A stretch of 35,562 nucleotides of DNA, taken from Nocardiaceae bacterium (GTDB lineage Bacteria; Actinomycetota; Actinomycetes; Mycobacteriales; Mycobacteriaceae). Shown one piece after another: positions 34,150 through 35,562 of this stretch. The position numbers and the translations under genes were made by a program. The stretch is taken from NCBI GenBank assembly GCA_021372355.1, contig JAJFUQ010000147.1, positions 1 to 35,562 on the forward strand, read 5' to 3'. The notes under the pieces were generated by a model. The model searched no databases. It was not told where the DNA came from and was given only the letters and a program-made list of their open reading frames with translations. Positions within the stretch are counted from its first letter, which is position 1. Each line of letters begins with the position of its first letter.

Positions 34150-35562
34150 ATGTCCACACCGGTCATCACCCCCGAACTCATCGTTCTGGACGCTGATTTC
34201 GGCCCCGGCAAGGACGGCGTGATCGACGCACTCGTCCAACGCCTCACCTCGAGCGGCCGCGCCACCAGCGCACAAGCCCTCCGCGACGCCATCGACGCCC
34301 GCGAAGCTCAGTCGGCCACCGGCCTCCCCGGCGGCATCGCGATCCCGCACTGCCGCAGCGCCGCCGTCGAGACCGCATCCCTCGGGTTCGCGCGCTTGGC
34401 GCAACCCGCCGACTTCGGCGCCGCCGACGGACCCGCCGACATCGTGTTCATGATCGCGGCCCCCGACGCGGCCGGGTCGGCCCACATGAAGATCTTGTCC
34501 AAGCTCGCCCGCGCCCTCATGAAGAAGGACTTCGTGGCCGGACTGCGCAGCGCTTCGACCGCGGATGAAGTGGTGGCACTGGTCGATTCAGTGGTGAACC
34601 CGGCTCCGAAGCCGGTCGAAACCAAGCCGGTCGAGGTGCCGCCGGTCGCTGCACCGGCAAAGCGCACGTCGATCCTCGCGATCACCGCCTGCCCGACCGG
34701 AATCGCCCACACCTACATGGCCGCCGAAGCCCTCCAAGGAGCAGCGGCCACCGCCGACGTCGACATCTCGATCGAAACTCAGGGCTCGAGTGGAACCACG
34801 CCGTTCACCGCCGCCCAGATCTCAAACGCCGACGCGGTCATCTTCGCGACCGACGTCGGGGTCAAGGGAAAGGAACGATTCTCCGGCAAACCGGTTGTCG
34901 CTTCCGGCGTGAAGCGAGCGATCAACGAGCCCGCGAAGATGATCGATGAAGCGATCGCCGCGGCGAAAGACCCCAACGCGCGCCGGGTCGACGCCCAGGC
35001 CGCGGCAACCGCCGAGACCCAAGCTGGTGAACTCGGCTGGGGTACCCGCATCCGGCAGATCCTGTTGACCGGCGTCAGCTACATGATTCCGTTCGTCGCC
35101 GCCGGCGGCCTGCTCATCGCCCTCGGCTTCCTGTTCGGCGGCTACGAGATCACCAAGGTCGCCGACGACATCGTCACCACGAACACCCTCACCAACCTGC
35201 CGGCCGGTGGACTCATGACCTACATCGGTGCAGTCCTCTTCAAAATGGGCTCGCTGGCATTCGGCTTCCTGGTCCCCGCCCTCGCCGGCTACATCGCGTT
35301 CGCGATTGCGGACCGTCCGGGAGTTGCACCGGGATTCACCGCAGGCGCCATCGCCGTCGCCGTGGGAGCAGGATTCATCGGTGGTCTCGTCGGCGGTCTC
35401 ATCGCGGGATTCGTCGCGTACCAGATCAGCAAACTCAACGTTCCGAGATTTGTGCGCGGCCTGATGCCGGTCGTCATCATCCCGCTGTTCGCGACCCTCA
35501 TTGCCGGCGGCGCGATGTTCCTCGTGCTCGGACGTCCGCTCGCCGCCCTCACCGAGGGCCTC
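34150..35562 (+). CDS. fruA: Fructose-specific PTS EIIABC component, 3' truncated by window
   Basis: The frame is open from ATG 34150 to the window end (471 codons seen). An EIIA domain (1-145) has the phosphohistidine H67 in GGIAIPHCRS. A Pro/Lys/Val linker (about 150-170) leads to an EIIB domain (about 173-270) with phosphocysteine C181 in AITACPTGIAHTYM. The EIIC membrane domain begins with ILLTGVSYMIPFVAAGGLL, and its first helices are present. The order EIIA-EIIB-EIIC is that of actinobacterial fructose permeases. It imports fructose as fructose 1-phosphate for FruK. The missing part is the rest of EIIC. Confidence 0.95.
   Translation, partial: MSTPVITPELIVLDADFGPGKDGVIDALVQRLTSSGRATSAQALRDAIDAREAQSATGLPGGIAIPHCRSAAVETASLGFARLAQPADFGAADGPADIVFMIAAPDAAGSAHMKILSKLARALMKKDFVAGLRSASTADEVVALVDSVVNPAPKPVETKPVEVPPVAAPAKRTSILAITACPTGIAHTYMAAEALQGAAATADVDISIETQGSSGTTPFTAAQISNADAVIFATDVGVKGKERFSGKPVVASGVKRAINEPAKMIDEAIAAAKDPNARRVDAQAAATAETQAGELGWGTRIRQILLTGVSYMIPFVAAGGLLIALGFLFGGYEITKVADDIVTTNTLTNLPAGGLMTYIGAVLFKMGSLAFGFLVPALAGYIAFAIADRPGVAPGFTAGAIAVAVGAGFIGGLVGGLIAGFVAYQISKLNVPRFVRGLMPVVIIPLFATLIAGGAMFLVLGRPLAALTEGL

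Overview
The window is a high-GC actinobacterial chromosome segment. Frequent GTG/TTG starts, TANNNT -10 elements and gene content point to the order Mycobacteriales (Gordonia/Williamsia/Rhodococcus-like). The strongest clue is a block at about 18.4-25.9 kb that follows the M. tuberculosis Rv2228c-Rv2236c order: RNase H/phosphatase, zinc-ribbon coiled coil, Nif3-like, CobC-like, then ptpA, SURF1 and cobD. No species call can be made without a search.

Bases 1-16.7 kb form an oxidative catabolic region. It holds the 3' end of a carotenoid oxygenase, a nitroreductase, a TetR regulator divergent from a Baeyer-Villiger-type monooxygenase, three MpaB/DUF2236 (rubber-oxygenase-like) genes, a small DUF4282 membrane protein and a membrane class III adenylate cyclase. 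A tight operon follows, coding a nitronate-monooxygenase-type flavoprotein, an acyl-CoA ligase and two acyl-CoA dehydrogenases. A second TetR regulator and a 14-TM MFS exporter close the region. The flavoprotein gene carries an in-frame 363-bp tandem duplication whose two copies encode identical 121-residue segments but differ at 15 silent positions. Two of the DUF2236 genes share an inverted repeat (GATAGAA-N11-TTCTATC type) that probably binds the TetR encoded at 14259.

Bases 16.7-28 kb are mostly housekeeping. There is a hexapeptide acyltransferase, RNase P RNA (rnpB, minus strand), a HadC-like MaoC dehydratase, a five-gene minus-strand operon (MmcQ/YjbR, CobC, Nif3-like, zinc ribbon, RNase H/phosphatase), a plus-strand operon (beta-carbonic anhydrase, ptpA, SURF1), a minus-strand ECF sigma-ogt-cobD operon with overlapping genes, and a haloalkane-dehalogenase-like hydrolase.

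Bases 28-30.6 kb hold an unrecognised gene broken by an in-frame TAA and two tandem secreted GH25-like/DUF1906-like paralogues. Bases 30.6-35.6 kb are the fructose PTS locus: ptsI divergent from a DeoR-type regulator, 1-phosphofructokinase and a fused EIIABC that runs off the window. The ptsI/fruR intergenic region has a 12-bp perfect palindrome that supplies the -35 box in both directions.

No tRNA, CRISPR array, insertion sequence or phage gene was seen.
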